Shown: in pieces, positions 30,759 through 39,700 of the stretch | Layout of the letters: each line of letters begins with the position of its first letter | Position numbering within the stretch: position 1 is the stretch's first letter | Assembly (NCBI GenBank): GCA_038154685.1 | Contig: JAYPYW010000004.1 | Span: 38,825-102,824 of the forward strand | Direction: 5' to 3' | From: GCA-002722245 sp038154685 | GTDB taxonomy: Bacteria; Bacteroidota; Bacteroidia; Flavobacteriales_C; GCA-002722245 | DNA: 64,000 bases | Program-made: the position numbers and the translations under genes | Notes under the pieces: model-generated | The model's database searches: none | Seen by the model: the letters and a program-made list of their open reading frames with translations, nothing else | What the model was told of the DNA's origin: nothing

Positions 30759-32366
30759 TTATTTAATTGTTATTTTCTGACGGATTTTGTGAGTTATTTT
30801 GTCAGCGCCTTTGGCTTTAATTTCAATCTCTACACTATTTCCTTTTGATAACCTTTTAATTTGATTGTATGTTGTTTGATCAATCTTTCCATTTCTAAGA
30901 TTAATTGGAGAGCCCAATTCATTTCCTTTTTTTACCATTATTGTTGCAGATACAATTTTGGGTACAGAGGAAATTGGGAACGCTTTATCGTATATTGGTT
31001 TTGTACCAACTTGTAATAAAACTGTGGCTAGTGCATTTGCCGATGCTCGATCATGTTTTACTCCAGGAGTTTTTATAAATGGAATTGGTAATGAAGTACT
31101 CTTCCATGTTTGTTGAGATATAGTTTTCGTTTCCCCGTTAATTTTCGCGGCAACAGTTATGTTAAATCTTCCTCCTCTTGAGGGCACAAACACGTACTTT
31201 CCATTGCCTTTAGAAGATACTCTACAACCATTCCCTGCAGTAACAACCAAATCTTCCGATCTCATTCCAGGGGCTGAAACACTTATTTCATTATCCAATC
31301 CCATGTACATAATATTTAACTGATCTGAGGAAATTACAGCGCTTGGAGCAGCAACCGTAAAGTTATTAACGAAAGGATAGGTAAGGAATTCGCCCTTTCG
31401 TTTGGGGTTTGGATGGGGTACTTTCATGATTCCACCCCAAGCGTGATTTCCAGTTTCTTCAGCTTTTATTTTGAATTGTCCAATACCACCAGATACAGGT
31501 AAGTCTTTTGTTTCTCCAATAAACTTGATTTGTCCTGTTTTTCGGTAATGAGCGGTGTCATAATCTCCTACTTTTACAATAGGTTCTGCAGTTGTATCCG
31601 AAGCAGCCAAAAAGATATTTGCCGAATATTCATCTCCTTGTAAAACATAACCTGATTGAGCTATTGAAGTAGCAAGGATTTTATTCACCTTTAGTACATC
31701 CGCACTAATCTCTTCGTACATGTAGTTTAATGCTTGTGATTCTGCATTTCTTACATAACTCTGTAAGTTGGTTAAGTTTGCCGTTACAGCTGCTAGTGGT
31801 AAGTATTCACTAATTCCATTTTCCCAAGGACTTTTCACTCCTTCGTAATCAACATGTGGAGGTGTCTCCAAAAGTTTATTAATCCCGTTAATCACAGAGG
31901 TATCTTGAGGATCAATTAAAGCCACTAAGTCAGCCTTATATTTTCCGATATTGTTTTTTAAGGTTTCTCCGTGACCTTTAACAACAAGGTATTCTGCTCC
32001 AATATCCTGATTATCTTTTCCAATTGGTACACCATTTTCCTCATCGATACCTCCACCAATTTCGATGATATCGCTTTTGTATTTCTCTATCTCTTGAAAT
32101 ATTCGATTGGCAGCTTCAGCAATGATTTTAGCATTTTCGTTTGTTTTAATTGCTGTTTTTGATCCAGTGGCTGCAGCCGTTGAGATTTTATCGTAAATAG
32201 TTTGGTTGGTATTGTTAAAGTTACTTGTAGTAACATCAATTCCGTCTTCCAAAAAGATGAATGCGTTTAATAAATCTTTCGATGCATTCATTGCCAACAT
32301 AGCCAACAGGACAAGGTACATCATCCCTATCATTTGCTGGCGTGGGGTTTGTTTTCCTCCTGCCAT
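30759..32366 (-). CDS. GldM/PorM-family type IX secretion and gliding protein, stand-alone
   Basis: A 535-residue protein that starts like GldM: MAGGKQTPRQQMIGMMYLVLLAMLAMNASKDLLNAF, i.e. a short basic N terminus and one transmembrane helix (about 12-30). A long helical then beta-rich periplasmic part follows, with NFTVAAPSAVISSDQLNIMYMGLDNEISVSAPGM and a C-terminal cysteine-bearing domain. GldM with GldL forms the inner-membrane motor of T9SS. Length is close to the usual 510-525. gldK, gldL and gldN, which normally flank it, are absent here, so this may be a paralogue rather than the main T9SS motor subunit. It ends with its own terminator. Confidence 0.85.
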   Translation of the reverse strand: MAGGKQTPRQQMIGMMYLVLLAMLAMNASKDLLNAFIFLEDGIDVTTSNFNNTNQTIYDKISTAAATGSKTAIKTNENAKIIAEAANRIFQEIEKYKSDIIEIGGGIDEENGVPIGKDNQDIGAEYLVVKGHGETLKNNIGKYKADLVALIDPQDTSVINGINKLLETPPHVDYEGVKSPWENGISEYLPLAAVTANLTNLQSYVRNAESQALNYMYEEISADVLKVNKILATSIAQSGYVLQGDEYSANIFLAASDTTAEPIVKVGDYDTAHYRKTGQIKFIGETKDLPVSGGIGQFKIKAEETGNHAWGGIMKVPHPNPKRKGEFLTYPFVNNFTVAAPSAVISSDQLNIMYMGLDNEISVSAPGMRSEDLVVTAGNGCRVSSKGNGKYVFVPSRGGRFNITVAAKINGETKTISQQTWKSTSLPIPFIKTPGVKHDRASANALATVLLQVGTKPIYDKAFPISSVPKIVSATIMVKKGNELGSPINLRNGKIDQTTYNQIKRLSKGNSVEIEIKAKGADKITHKIRQKITIK

Positions 32367-32455
32367 AATAACTGATTTTTAAATGATTAAAATTCAGCTT
32401 CAACATGAGCTCTATTGTTGACGCTTCAGTTATTAAATACAAGAAAAAATAATGG

Positions 32456-33109
32456 TTACAGTAAAATTTTTGATTTTGCCGAGTTTTTGAGCAATATGAT
32501 GGATTCTTTTACGAGTTCTTCGAACTCCGTAAGTCTGTTTTTATTGAGGTTTCTTGCTTCGCAAAAATGTTCAATTTGAATGGCATATTTTTTTAATAGA
32601 TCACATCCAATCATGGCGAATGATGACTTCATTGTGTGCGCAATTTTTCGAATTTTATTCAAATCAGATTGCTGGTAGGCAAAATGCATTAAGCTTAAAT
32701 GTTCTACACATTGTTGCCCATACATTTCTATTATTTCTTTAAAAGCTTGGTTGTTTGGTCCAACTAAAGCTTCAATAAGTTTGAAGTTAATAGTTAACTC
32801 CTTTGGAGGGGGGGAGTTGTAATCCTTTTTTAGTTCCTTTAACTCCTGCTGAGCTTTGTGGATTTGTTTTTTAGATAATCTAATTAAGGATGCTGCGGCT
32901 CTTAGATTGTAATGCCGTACACTAGCGTAGCGATCAAAATCATTTGCTAGCTGGTATTTGTTGATTTGTTTAAAAAGTATTCTGCCAATTTTTGAAAGCT
33001 TTTCTATTTTTTCAGAATCATTTCTCTTAATTGACTTCTCAAAATCGCAAATAATTTTTGGAGCATACTCCAAGAACTCAATTAAATCAATAATTCTCTG
33101 TTCTTTCAT
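32456..33109 (-). CDS. Histidine phosphotransfer (HPt) domain protein
   Basis: A 217-residue protein. Residues about 1-100 are helical, of unrecognised type (ICDFEKSIKRNDSEKIEKLSK and a basic region). Residues about 105-205 form an HPt domain with the phospho-acceptor His158 in KIAHTMKSSFAMIG, the standard HxxKxx pattern. It would relay phosphate between response regulators. The partner response regulator gene lies 17 nt upstream on the same strand, and gldM follows 89 nt downstream. No histidine kinase is adjacent. Confidence 0.82.
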   Translation of the reverse strand: MKEQRIIDLIEFLEYAPKIICDFEKSIKRNDSEKIEKLSKIGRILFKQINKYQLANDFDRYASVRHYNLRAAASLIRLSKKQIHKAQQELKELKKDYNSPPPKELTINFKLIEALVGPNNQAFKEIIEMYGQQCVEHLSLMHFAYQQSDLNKIRKIAHTMKSSFAMIGCDLLKKYAIQIEHFCEARNLNKNRLTEFEELVKESIILLKNSAKSKILL

Positions 33110-33126
33110 ATACTTTGATTCTTCTT

Positions 33127-33486
33127 TTAAGCAGCTACAAGAGCTGCGATTTTTGAGTCAAGATTTCCATAATTAATAGGTTTAGTTAAAACCAAATTAG
33201 TATCTAATTGATCGTCTAGGTCTTTCAGGTACTTTTTTTTCAAGGAAGTTATGAATAGCATCTTGGTTTGGGAATTATTTAGATTATTGAGCGTTTTGTA
33301 TAGTTCATTTCCAGTAACATACGGCATTAATAAGTCCGATATAACTAGATCAGGTTGAAGTTTGAGAATTTTTGGGAGTGCGTCCATAGCGCTCGTGGTT
33401 TCGATAATCTCATGACCTTGCTTTTGTAAATAGAAGGAAATTTTTTTTACGACAAGTATATTATCGTCTATAACTAAGATTTTCAT
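33127..33486 (-). CDS. Single-domain response regulator (receiver only)
   Basis: A 119-residue CheY-like protein: acidic pair Asp7/Asp8 in VIDDN, phospho-acceptor Asp51 in VISDLLMP, switch residue Ser81 in FITSLKK, and Lys102 in LVLTKPI. There is no output domain, so it acts by protein interaction, probably with the HPt protein encoded next. Two ATCGATAA-containing sites lie upstream at 33547-33577. Confidence 0.88.
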   Translation of the reverse strand: MKILVIDDNILVVKKISFYLQKQGHEIIETTSAMDALPKILKLQPDLVISDLLMPYVTGNELYKTLNNLNNSQTKMLFITSLKKKYLKDLDDQLDTNLVLTKPINYGNLDSKIAALVAA

Positions 33487-33546
33487 AAAACGCAGAATTG
33501 AAGATGTTCTTGGGTTTACGGAATCTAGCTATTATGGATCATTGCA

Positions 33547-33577
33547 TTATCGATAAACAGTTGTGTTATATCGATAA
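33547..33577. promoter_or_regulatory. Pair of TATCGATAA sites, possible operator
   Basis: TTATCGATAA (33547-33556) and ATATCGATAA (33568-33577) have ATCGAT cores exactly 21 bp apart, two helical turns, upstream of the response regulator start at 33486. This spacing suits binding of a dimeric regulator to one face of the DNA. No protein is implicated; the call is tentative. Confidence 0.3.
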
Positions 33578-33599
33578 ATCCATTAAATATATGGTTAGT

Positions 33600-34655
33600 T
33601 TAGTCAAAACTTACCTGCGCAGTTTCTGATAAAACTCTTGATTGACAGGCTAATACAACTCCGCTTTCAACTTCATCATCAGAAAGTGCGATATTACTGT
33701 CCATTTCAATTTCTCCTTTTCCTTTCGTGCATCTACAAACTCCGCAAACACCTCCTTGGCAGGAAAAAGGTAAATCAAAGCCAGCAGCAATTCCGGCTTC
33801 TAAAATAGTCTGACTACTTTTTACATTGAAAGAAATCTCTTCTCCATCAAGAATTGCAGATACTTTACTTCCATCCGATTTTGGGGCTTCTGTTTGGTTT
33901 CCTTTTTCAGCAATAGCTGAAGAAGTAAATAATTCAAAGTGCAAATTCGCAAGATTAAAGTCGAACTTCTTACTCAATAATTCCTTCACATTATTTGTTA
34001 AAGCTTCCGGCCCACAAATAAAAATGTCATCCGTGTTTTCGGGTAAAGCATATTTATTAAAAAGCTTCTTAAGTTTTCTTCCTTCTAATCTTCCAGAGTG
34101 GAATCTATCTTCACCTTTGACCTGACTGAAAAATAGATGAAGTTCAAATCTTGAGCTGTACTCTTTTGCTAGGTCTTCAAGTTCGGATTTAAAAATAGTA
34201 AGCTCAGGAGATTTATTTCCATAGAACAGCATTACCTTACTTTCTTTTTCTTCTAAAAGAATTGTTTTTAGGATGGAGTAAATTGGAGTAATTCCACTCC
34301 CTGCAGCAATTAAAGTGTAATATTTTTTTCGCTCTGGTTTCGGCTCTATGTAAAAATTACCGGCTGGTTTTCCAACTTCAATTTGGTCACCAATTTTTAA
34401 TTCTTGGTTAGCATAAGTTGAGAAAATACCATTAGGAATTTGTTTAACAACAACTGTATGTTTACCAGATGCAGGAGCTGAACATAAAGAATATGATCGT
34501 CTGACTTCTTTTCCATTGATGTCCTTTTTAAGGGTTAAAAACTGACCAGCTTTAAAGGCAAAGTCTGAAGTCAGATTTGAAGGGATTTCAAAATCAATAG
34601 AAACTGATTCCGAAGTTTCCTTGTTAATGCGCTTAACGGTTAAATTATTGAACAT
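33600..34655 (-). CDS. FAD/2Fe-2S oxidoreductase (PaaE/flavohemoprotein-reductase-like)
   Basis: A 351-residue soluble electron-transfer protein with three parts. First is an FAD-binding barrel (RRSYSLCSAP near residue 55, the RxYS motif). Next is an NAD(P)-binding domain (LIAAGSGITPIYSILKTIL near 115 and FICGPEALTNNVKELL). Last is a C-terminal plant-type 2Fe-2S ferredoxin with C-x4-C-x2-C in SCQGGVCGVCRCTKG and the fourth Cys in VVLACQSRVLS. This matches PaaE of the phenylacetyl-CoA epoxidase and similar ferredoxin reductases. No paa genes are nearby, so a specific role in phenylacetate breakdown is not supported. A TAACTTTT-CTAC-ATG motif precedes the start. Confidence 0.88.
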   Translation of the reverse strand: MFNNLTVKRINKETSESVSIDFEIPSNLTSDFAFKAGQFLTLKKDINGKEVRRSYSLCSAPASGKHTVVVKQIPNGIFSTYANQELKIGDQIEVGKPAGNFYIEPKPERKKYYTLIAAGSGITPIYSILKTILLEEKESKVMLFYGNKSPELTIFKSELEDLAKEYSSRFELHLFFSQVKGEDRFHSGRLEGRKLKKLFNKYALPENTDDIFICGPEALTNNVKELLSKKFDFNLANLHFELFTSSAIAEKGNQTEAPKSDGSKVSAILDGEEISFNVKSSQTILEAGIAAGFDLPFSCQGGVCGVCRCTKGKGEIEMDSNIALSDDEVESGVVLACQSRVLSETAQVSFD

Positions 34656-34699
34656 GTAGAAAAGTTATTCTTATAGTTTAACAAATGTAAAAAAGTAAT

Positions 34700-34707
34700 T
34701 ACGTTTG
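34700..34707 (+). promoter_or_regulatory. -7 promoter element of the acyltransferase gene (TACGTTTG)
   Basis: An exact TAnnTTTG match, 17 nt before the ATG at 34725, giving a leader of about 12 nt. No clear -33 box. Confidence 0.45.
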
Positions 34708-34724
34708 TGACACTGATATAAGCA

Positions 34725-35834
34725 ATGGTTTATAAATTAATTCAATATATATTAAGAATTTACCTTCCGGTTTTCTTCAAAAGAATGGAATTTAGGGGGG
34801 TGGAGAATGTTCCGAGGGATAAACCTGTTGTCTTTGCTGTGAATCACCAAAATGCCTTTTTAGATGGTGTGCTTGTTGCTTTAAAATTGAGGAGACCAGT
34901 TTTCTTTTTAACCAGATCTGATGTTTTTAAAGGGAAATGGGTGGTGAAGATTTTTAAGGCGCTGAATTTAGTTCCAATTTTCAGAAGGCAAGATGGGCAT
35001 GGAGATTTACAAGGAAAGAATAAAGAAACATTTAAGTACTGTATAAAAGAGTTAGAAAAGAAAAAACCTGTATTAATTTTCCCTGAAGGCGTAAGCGAGC
35101 CTGTTCATCATTTATTTAAACTTAAAAAGGGAGTTGCAAGATTGGCATTCGAGGCGGAAGCTAAAAATAATTTCAACTTGAAATTGCATGTGGTTCCTGT
35201 GGCAATTAACTATGAAAACCACTTTGTTGGTGGTAAAAAAGTGTTTGTGAATTATGCATCTCCTATATTGTTATCAGAATATAAAAATATATTTAATGAG
35301 TCTGAATCACGTGCAAGGAAACTTTTCTTGGATGATCTTGAAAACGAGTTGAGAGAGAATATGATTCATATAGAAGGAGATTATGTTCGCTTCAAAAGGA
35401 AATACTGGAAAGGAATAATTCGCCAATCTAGGAACGACAAGGAAATGATTGCAGCAGTTAAGTCTATTCCTAAGGATGAGGAAGAATTTACAACAAAAGG
35501 TTTTAGGTGGTGGAGGGAGAAATATAAATACAATAAACCAAGACCATTTTTAGTTAGATTTTTATACTTCCTTGTTTGTTTACCTGGTTTCTTAATGTAT
35601 TTACCTACCATAATTTTAACTAGATTTTTATTAGCCAAAATAAAAGATGAATCCTTTTACTTGTCTGTTACAGCATTTTGTTGGTTGATCTTTGGAATAG
35701 CTCAGACTACTATTACCTCGATTTACATTTGGAATTATACGGATTGGGACATTTTCGTAACCTCGTTATTGGTGATTTTTGGAATTACTTTTATTACTCT
35801 AAGGAACTTTTATAAACCTATAAAAGCGGGGTAA
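34725..35834 (+). CDS. PlsC-type lysophospholipid (1-acylglycerol-3-phosphate) acyltransferase
   Basis: A 369-residue membrane protein with the PlsC active-site motif N-H-x4-D (NHQNAFLDG, His41 and Asp47) and the phosphate-binding FPEGVSEP near residue 115, where the usual form is FPEGTRS. It also has VPVAINYEN. The C-terminal third has two to four hydrophobic helices (FLVRFLYFLVCLPGFLMYLP, SVTAFCWLIFGIAQTTITSIY, FVTSLLVIFGITFITL). It probably acylates glycerolipids at the inner membrane; acyl preference is unknown. The stop is one base from the convergent XRE gene's stop. Confidence 0.85.
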   Translation: MVYKLIQYILRIYLPVFFKRMEFRGVENVPRDKPVVFAVNHQNAFLDGVLVALKLRRPVFFLTRSDVFKGKWVVKIFKALNLVPIFRRQDGHGDLQGKNKETFKYCIKELEKKKPVLIFPEGVSEPVHHLFKLKKGVARLAFEAEAKNNFNLKLHVVPVAINYENHFVGGKKVFVNYASPILLSEYKNIFNESESRARKLFLDDLENELRENMIHIEGDYVRFKRKYWKGIIRQSRNDKEMIAAVKSIPKDEEEFTTKGFRWWREKYKYNKPRPFLVRFLYFLVCLPGFLMYLPTIILTRFLLAKIKDESFYLSVTAFCWLIFGIAQTTITSIYIWNYTDWDIFVTSLLVIFGITFITLRNFYKPIKAG

Positions 35835-35835
35835 G

Positions 35836-36564
35836 CTACTTTTTATATTCAGGAGCTTCCTGATTGATATAATTAGTGAATTTCCATATTTCCATTATGT
35901 CCTCAACTTTAACTTCGTAAGGCTCATAAAATGTATTAGTTGAGCATAATAAGAAAGTCTTATTTTTCTTTAGCTGATTGTATAAAACTTTAAAAACAAT
36001 CCCTTCGTCTTTAGTGATTACGATATACGGGTATCCATTCTTAATGTAATTCCAGTTTTGGACAAATTCACCTGTTACAAAACTACCATCGGAAACAGGA
36101 GGCATAGAGTCTCCTGAAATAGGGAAGGTTCTGTATTTTTTATCCTTAGCGAGGAATGGTAATTGGAAAGTAGGGAGTACTTTAATATATTCCGGATCAT
36201 ATAAACCTTGAGTATATCCAGCTTGTGCTGCAAGAGGAACTAATTCGATGTTTTCTTCATCTTCTTGGTTAACGGTTGTGGTAAGTACCCTCAATTTTCT
36301 ACCAGTAACGTCAACATCAAATCCGTTTTCTAAATTGGTTAATCTCAATTCCGAAAATCCATGTAGATCTTCCTTTAAAAATACATCTATTGGAACACTA
36401 AAGTATTTAGCAATTCTCATTAATGTGTCGAAGTTCGGTTCGGCAGCTTCATTCTCATATGCGCTCCAAGATGAACGAGTGATTTTAAGTGTAGAAGCAA
36501 CATCAGCTTGTGACCTAGCTCTTCTTTTTCTTAATAATTTGAGGTTGCTACCGAAATAACTCAT
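35836..36564 (-). CDS. XRE-family regulator with S24/LexA-like C-terminal domain
   Basis: A 242-residue protein. Residues about 5-65 form a helix-turn-helix of the Cro/XRE type (LKLLRKRRARSQADVASTLKITRSSWSAYENEAAEPNFDTLMRIAKYFSV). Residues about 120-230 resemble the S24 peptidase fold, with SGDSMPPVSDGSFVTGE (Ser position) and GIVFKVLYNQL (Lys position). Proteins of this type are stress or phage-style repressors; self-cleavage is not shown. The ATG at 36564 was chosen because a perfect 8-bp palindrome, the likely autoregulatory operator, ends at that ATG. The frame upstream of 36564 is open but would place the palindrome inside the gene. Confidence 0.87.
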   Translation of the reverse strand: MSYFGSNLKLLRKRRARSQADVASTLKITRSSWSAYENEAAEPNFDTLMRIAKYFSVPIDVFLKEDLHGFSELRLTNLENGFDVDVTGRKLRVLTTTVNQEDEENIELVPLAAQAGYTQGLYDPEYIKVLPTFQLPFLAKDKKYRTFPISGDSMPPVSDGSFVTGEFVQNWNYIKNGYPYIVITKDEGIVFKVLYNQLKKNKTFLLCSTNTFYEPYEVKVEDIMEIWKFTNYINQEAPEYKK

Positions 36565-36582
36565 TGACAAAAAATTTGTCAA
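36564..36582. promoter_or_regulatory. Palindromic operator TTGACAAA-N3-TTTGTCAA
   Basis: A perfect 8-bp inverted repeat with a 3-bp spacer, touching the start codon of the XRE/S24 regulator. A TATCTTTTG string directly upstream on the minus strand resembles the -7 element, so the palindrome would cover the transcription start. This is the expected position for autorepression by an XRE dimer. Confidence 0.65.
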
Positions 36583-36642
36583 AAGATAGTGAGGTTTCTT
36601 CGGAATTACAAATTGATGTAAAAGACTCAACGGATTAAAGGC

Positions 36643-36699
36643 CCTTCGACTACGCTCAGGATGATTTTAGCGCTTTTTCACCCTGAGCGTAGTCGAAGG
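36643..36699. repeat. Perfect 18-bp palindrome of the CCTTCGACTACGCTCAGG type
   Basis: CCTTCGACTACGCTCAGG (36643-36660) and CCTGAGCGTAGTCGAAGG (36682-36699) are perfect inverted copies around a 21-nt loop. It lies downstream of mfd and upstream of the XRE gene, both minus-strand, and could stop mfd transcription. The gap 36583-36720 has no gene. From memory, very similar strings occur in many unrelated bacterial genomes. A half copy is at 29776-29804. Confidence 0.75.
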
Positions 36700-36720
36700 A
36701 CTATTAATACAACAGTGAGA

Positions 36721-39700
36721 TTATAAGTTGCTACTTATAGAAGAAAGCGTAGCAAAAGCCTCCTCAATGGATCTGATCTGATTGAAGGTCAATGCTAACT
36801 TTCCTTTGATCTCCTTCATCTTGCAAGCTTTTGGATTTTGCTGAACGAACATTAAGATCTTACCGAACTTTTCAGTTTGATAGTAATCGCTATCTGGGTT
36901 GGAAATAAAATATCCTCTTAGGATTCCGTTCTTCATGTAAAGCCTTTCTAAGCCTATGTCTTGTGCCAGCCATTTTAATCGCATGGTAGATAAAAGTTCC
37001 TCGGTTTGATGTGGCATTTCTCCAAAACGATCTACTAGGTTCTTGGCGAAGTTTTGTAATTCTTCTTCGGTATTAATGTCGTTTAACTGCTTGTACAATC
37101 TTAATCGCTCATCAACTGCATTTACATAAGTTGTTGGCATTAATATTTCCATGTCAGTTTCAATCACACAGTCTTTAACAAAAACTCTGTTTTCTTCTTT
37201 TAATTCTTCCGCATAAAGTTCCTTGAATTCCCCTTCCTTAAGTTCTTGAATAGCTTCATCGAGGATCTTTTGATACGTGTCATAACCAATATCTGAAATA
37301 AAACCAGATTGTTCAGCTCCTAACATATCTCCGGCACCTCTGATGTCCAAATCACGCATTGCGATATTAAAACCACTCCCTAGATCGCTAAATTCTTCAA
37401 GGGCTCTTAATCTTTTTCTTGCCTCAGGAGTAAGCGTACTTTGTGGCGGAGCTAATAATAAACAAAATGCTTTTTTATTCGATCTTCCAACTCTTCCACG
37501 CATCTGGTGTAAATCACTTAATCCGAAGTTTTGTGCCTGGTTGATGATGATTGTATTGGCATTAGGAATGTCTAATCCCGATTCTATAATGGTAGTTGCT
37601 ACCAAAACATCGAAATCTCCATGCATAAAATCCATCATGATCCCTTCTAGCTTTTTACCTTCCATCTGACCATGACCAACGCCAATTTTTGCGTTTGGCA
37701 CAAGTCTTTGTAAAGTACCAGCAACCTCTTTTATATTTTCAACCCTGTTATGGATAAAGTAAACTTGTCCGCCTCTTGCTAATTCATAAGCAATTGCGTC
37801 CCTTAAAGTTTCTTCATTAAAACCAGTTACCGTTGTTTCTACCGGGTAACGGTTGGGTGGGGGAGTATTAATTACACTCAAATCCCTTGCCCCAAGAAGC
37901 GAAAACTGCAATGTTCTTGGAATAGGAGTGGCTGTTAATGTAAGTGTATCTAGGTTTGCTTTTAAGGTTTTAAGCTTGTCTTTAACTCCAACACCAAATT
38001 TTTGTTCCTCATCAATAATCAGTAGTCCAAGGTCATTGTATTTGATGTCTTTTCCTGCTAGTCGATGAGTTCCTATTATGATATCAACTTTCCCTTCTTC
38101 TAGCTTTTTAAGGGTCTCTTTTTGATCTTTTGTACTCCTGAATCTGTTGATGTAGTCAACGTTAACGGGGAAGTCTTTCAACCTTTTAGAAAAAGTTTGA
38201 TGATGCTGAAAAGCAAGTATTGTAGTTGGGACTAAAATCGCTACTTGTTTACCATCAACCGCTGCTTTAAAAGCAGCTCTAATTGCAATTTCGGTTTTAC
38301 CAAATCCAACATCTCCACAAACTAATCTGTCCATTGGGAATGGTTTTTCCATATCCTTTTTAACAGCAGCGGTAGAGGTAACTTGATCTGGCGTATCTTC
38401 AAATAGGAAGGAAGCTTCCAATTCAGTTTGCAAATACGAATCTTTACTGTAAGCAAAACCTTGTGTTGCTTTTCTTTTAGCATAAAGTTGGATTAAATCG
38501 TAAGCGATTTTCTTAACCTTTTTCTTAGTGCTTGCTTTCTTGGTTTTCCAAGTTGTTGTTCCAAGTTTATTTAAGGTAGGTTCTTTACCTTCTTTACCAG
38601 AATATTTAGCAATTCGGTGTAAGGATTGGATGCTAACATAAAGTACATCTCGGTCTTTGTATAATAACCTTATCGATTCAGATTTTTTACCTCCTTGATC
38701 AACAATTTCAAGTCCGTCAAACACTCCAATTCCGTAATCAATATGTGTAACAAAGTCTCCTTTCTGAAGTCCTGTTAGTTCTTTTATTGTTAAAGATTGA
38801 TTGCTCTTTCTTAGGCTGTCTTTAACTCTGAATCTATGATACCTGTCGAAGATCTGATGGTCTGTATAAACAACTGTCTTTGTGTCGTTGTCTATAAAGC
38901 CTTCATGAAGGGTGAAATATTGTGGGGTGAATTGTAAATCCTGACCAATATTTGCACCGTTAACCTCGTAGTCTTCTAGTATGTTGTATATCCTCTCAAT
39001 TTGCTTAGCATTCTCACTAATAATATTTACTTCGTAATTATTAGACTGATGCGCTTTAATATCTTCAATTAATAATTGAAAGTTTTTGTTGAAGTTTGGT
39101 TGAGCAGAAGTGTCGAATTTTAGTACCTCTGAATCATTGTAAAAGTTACTTCCACCAAACTCAATTACTTTAGTTTGATTTAAGTTTTTTTCAAGTCCGT
39201 TTCTTGAGGTGTATATTTCATTTGGAGGTAATTGGACTGTGTTTTCCTCAATCTTACTCCAAGCATCCACTGCTTTTTGATAAAATTGGTCAATTCTGTC
39301 TAAGGTGAATTGCACATCCTTAATCCAAACTACAGATGATAATCCCAAGAATTCTAAAAACGTTGTTTGTTCTTCTTGAAGTAATTTATTTTGAACATTA
39401 GGAACTATGCTGATCTGATCATAAGAAGCCACTGATAATTGATCGGCTGGGTCAAATGATCTAATACTATCTACATCGTCACCAAAAAAATCTACCCTGA
39501 AAGGTTTGTCGTAGGAATAAGACCAAATATCCATTAACCCTCCTCTAACAGCGAACTGTCCAGGTTCAACAACAAATTGTTCTCGTGTGAATTCGTATTC
39601 GAAAAGCACATCGATTAGAAAATCCATTGATAAGGAGTCGCCCACCTTAATTTGATGGCTGTTTTTAGAAAGCTCTTTCTTAGTAACAACTTTCTCTAAT

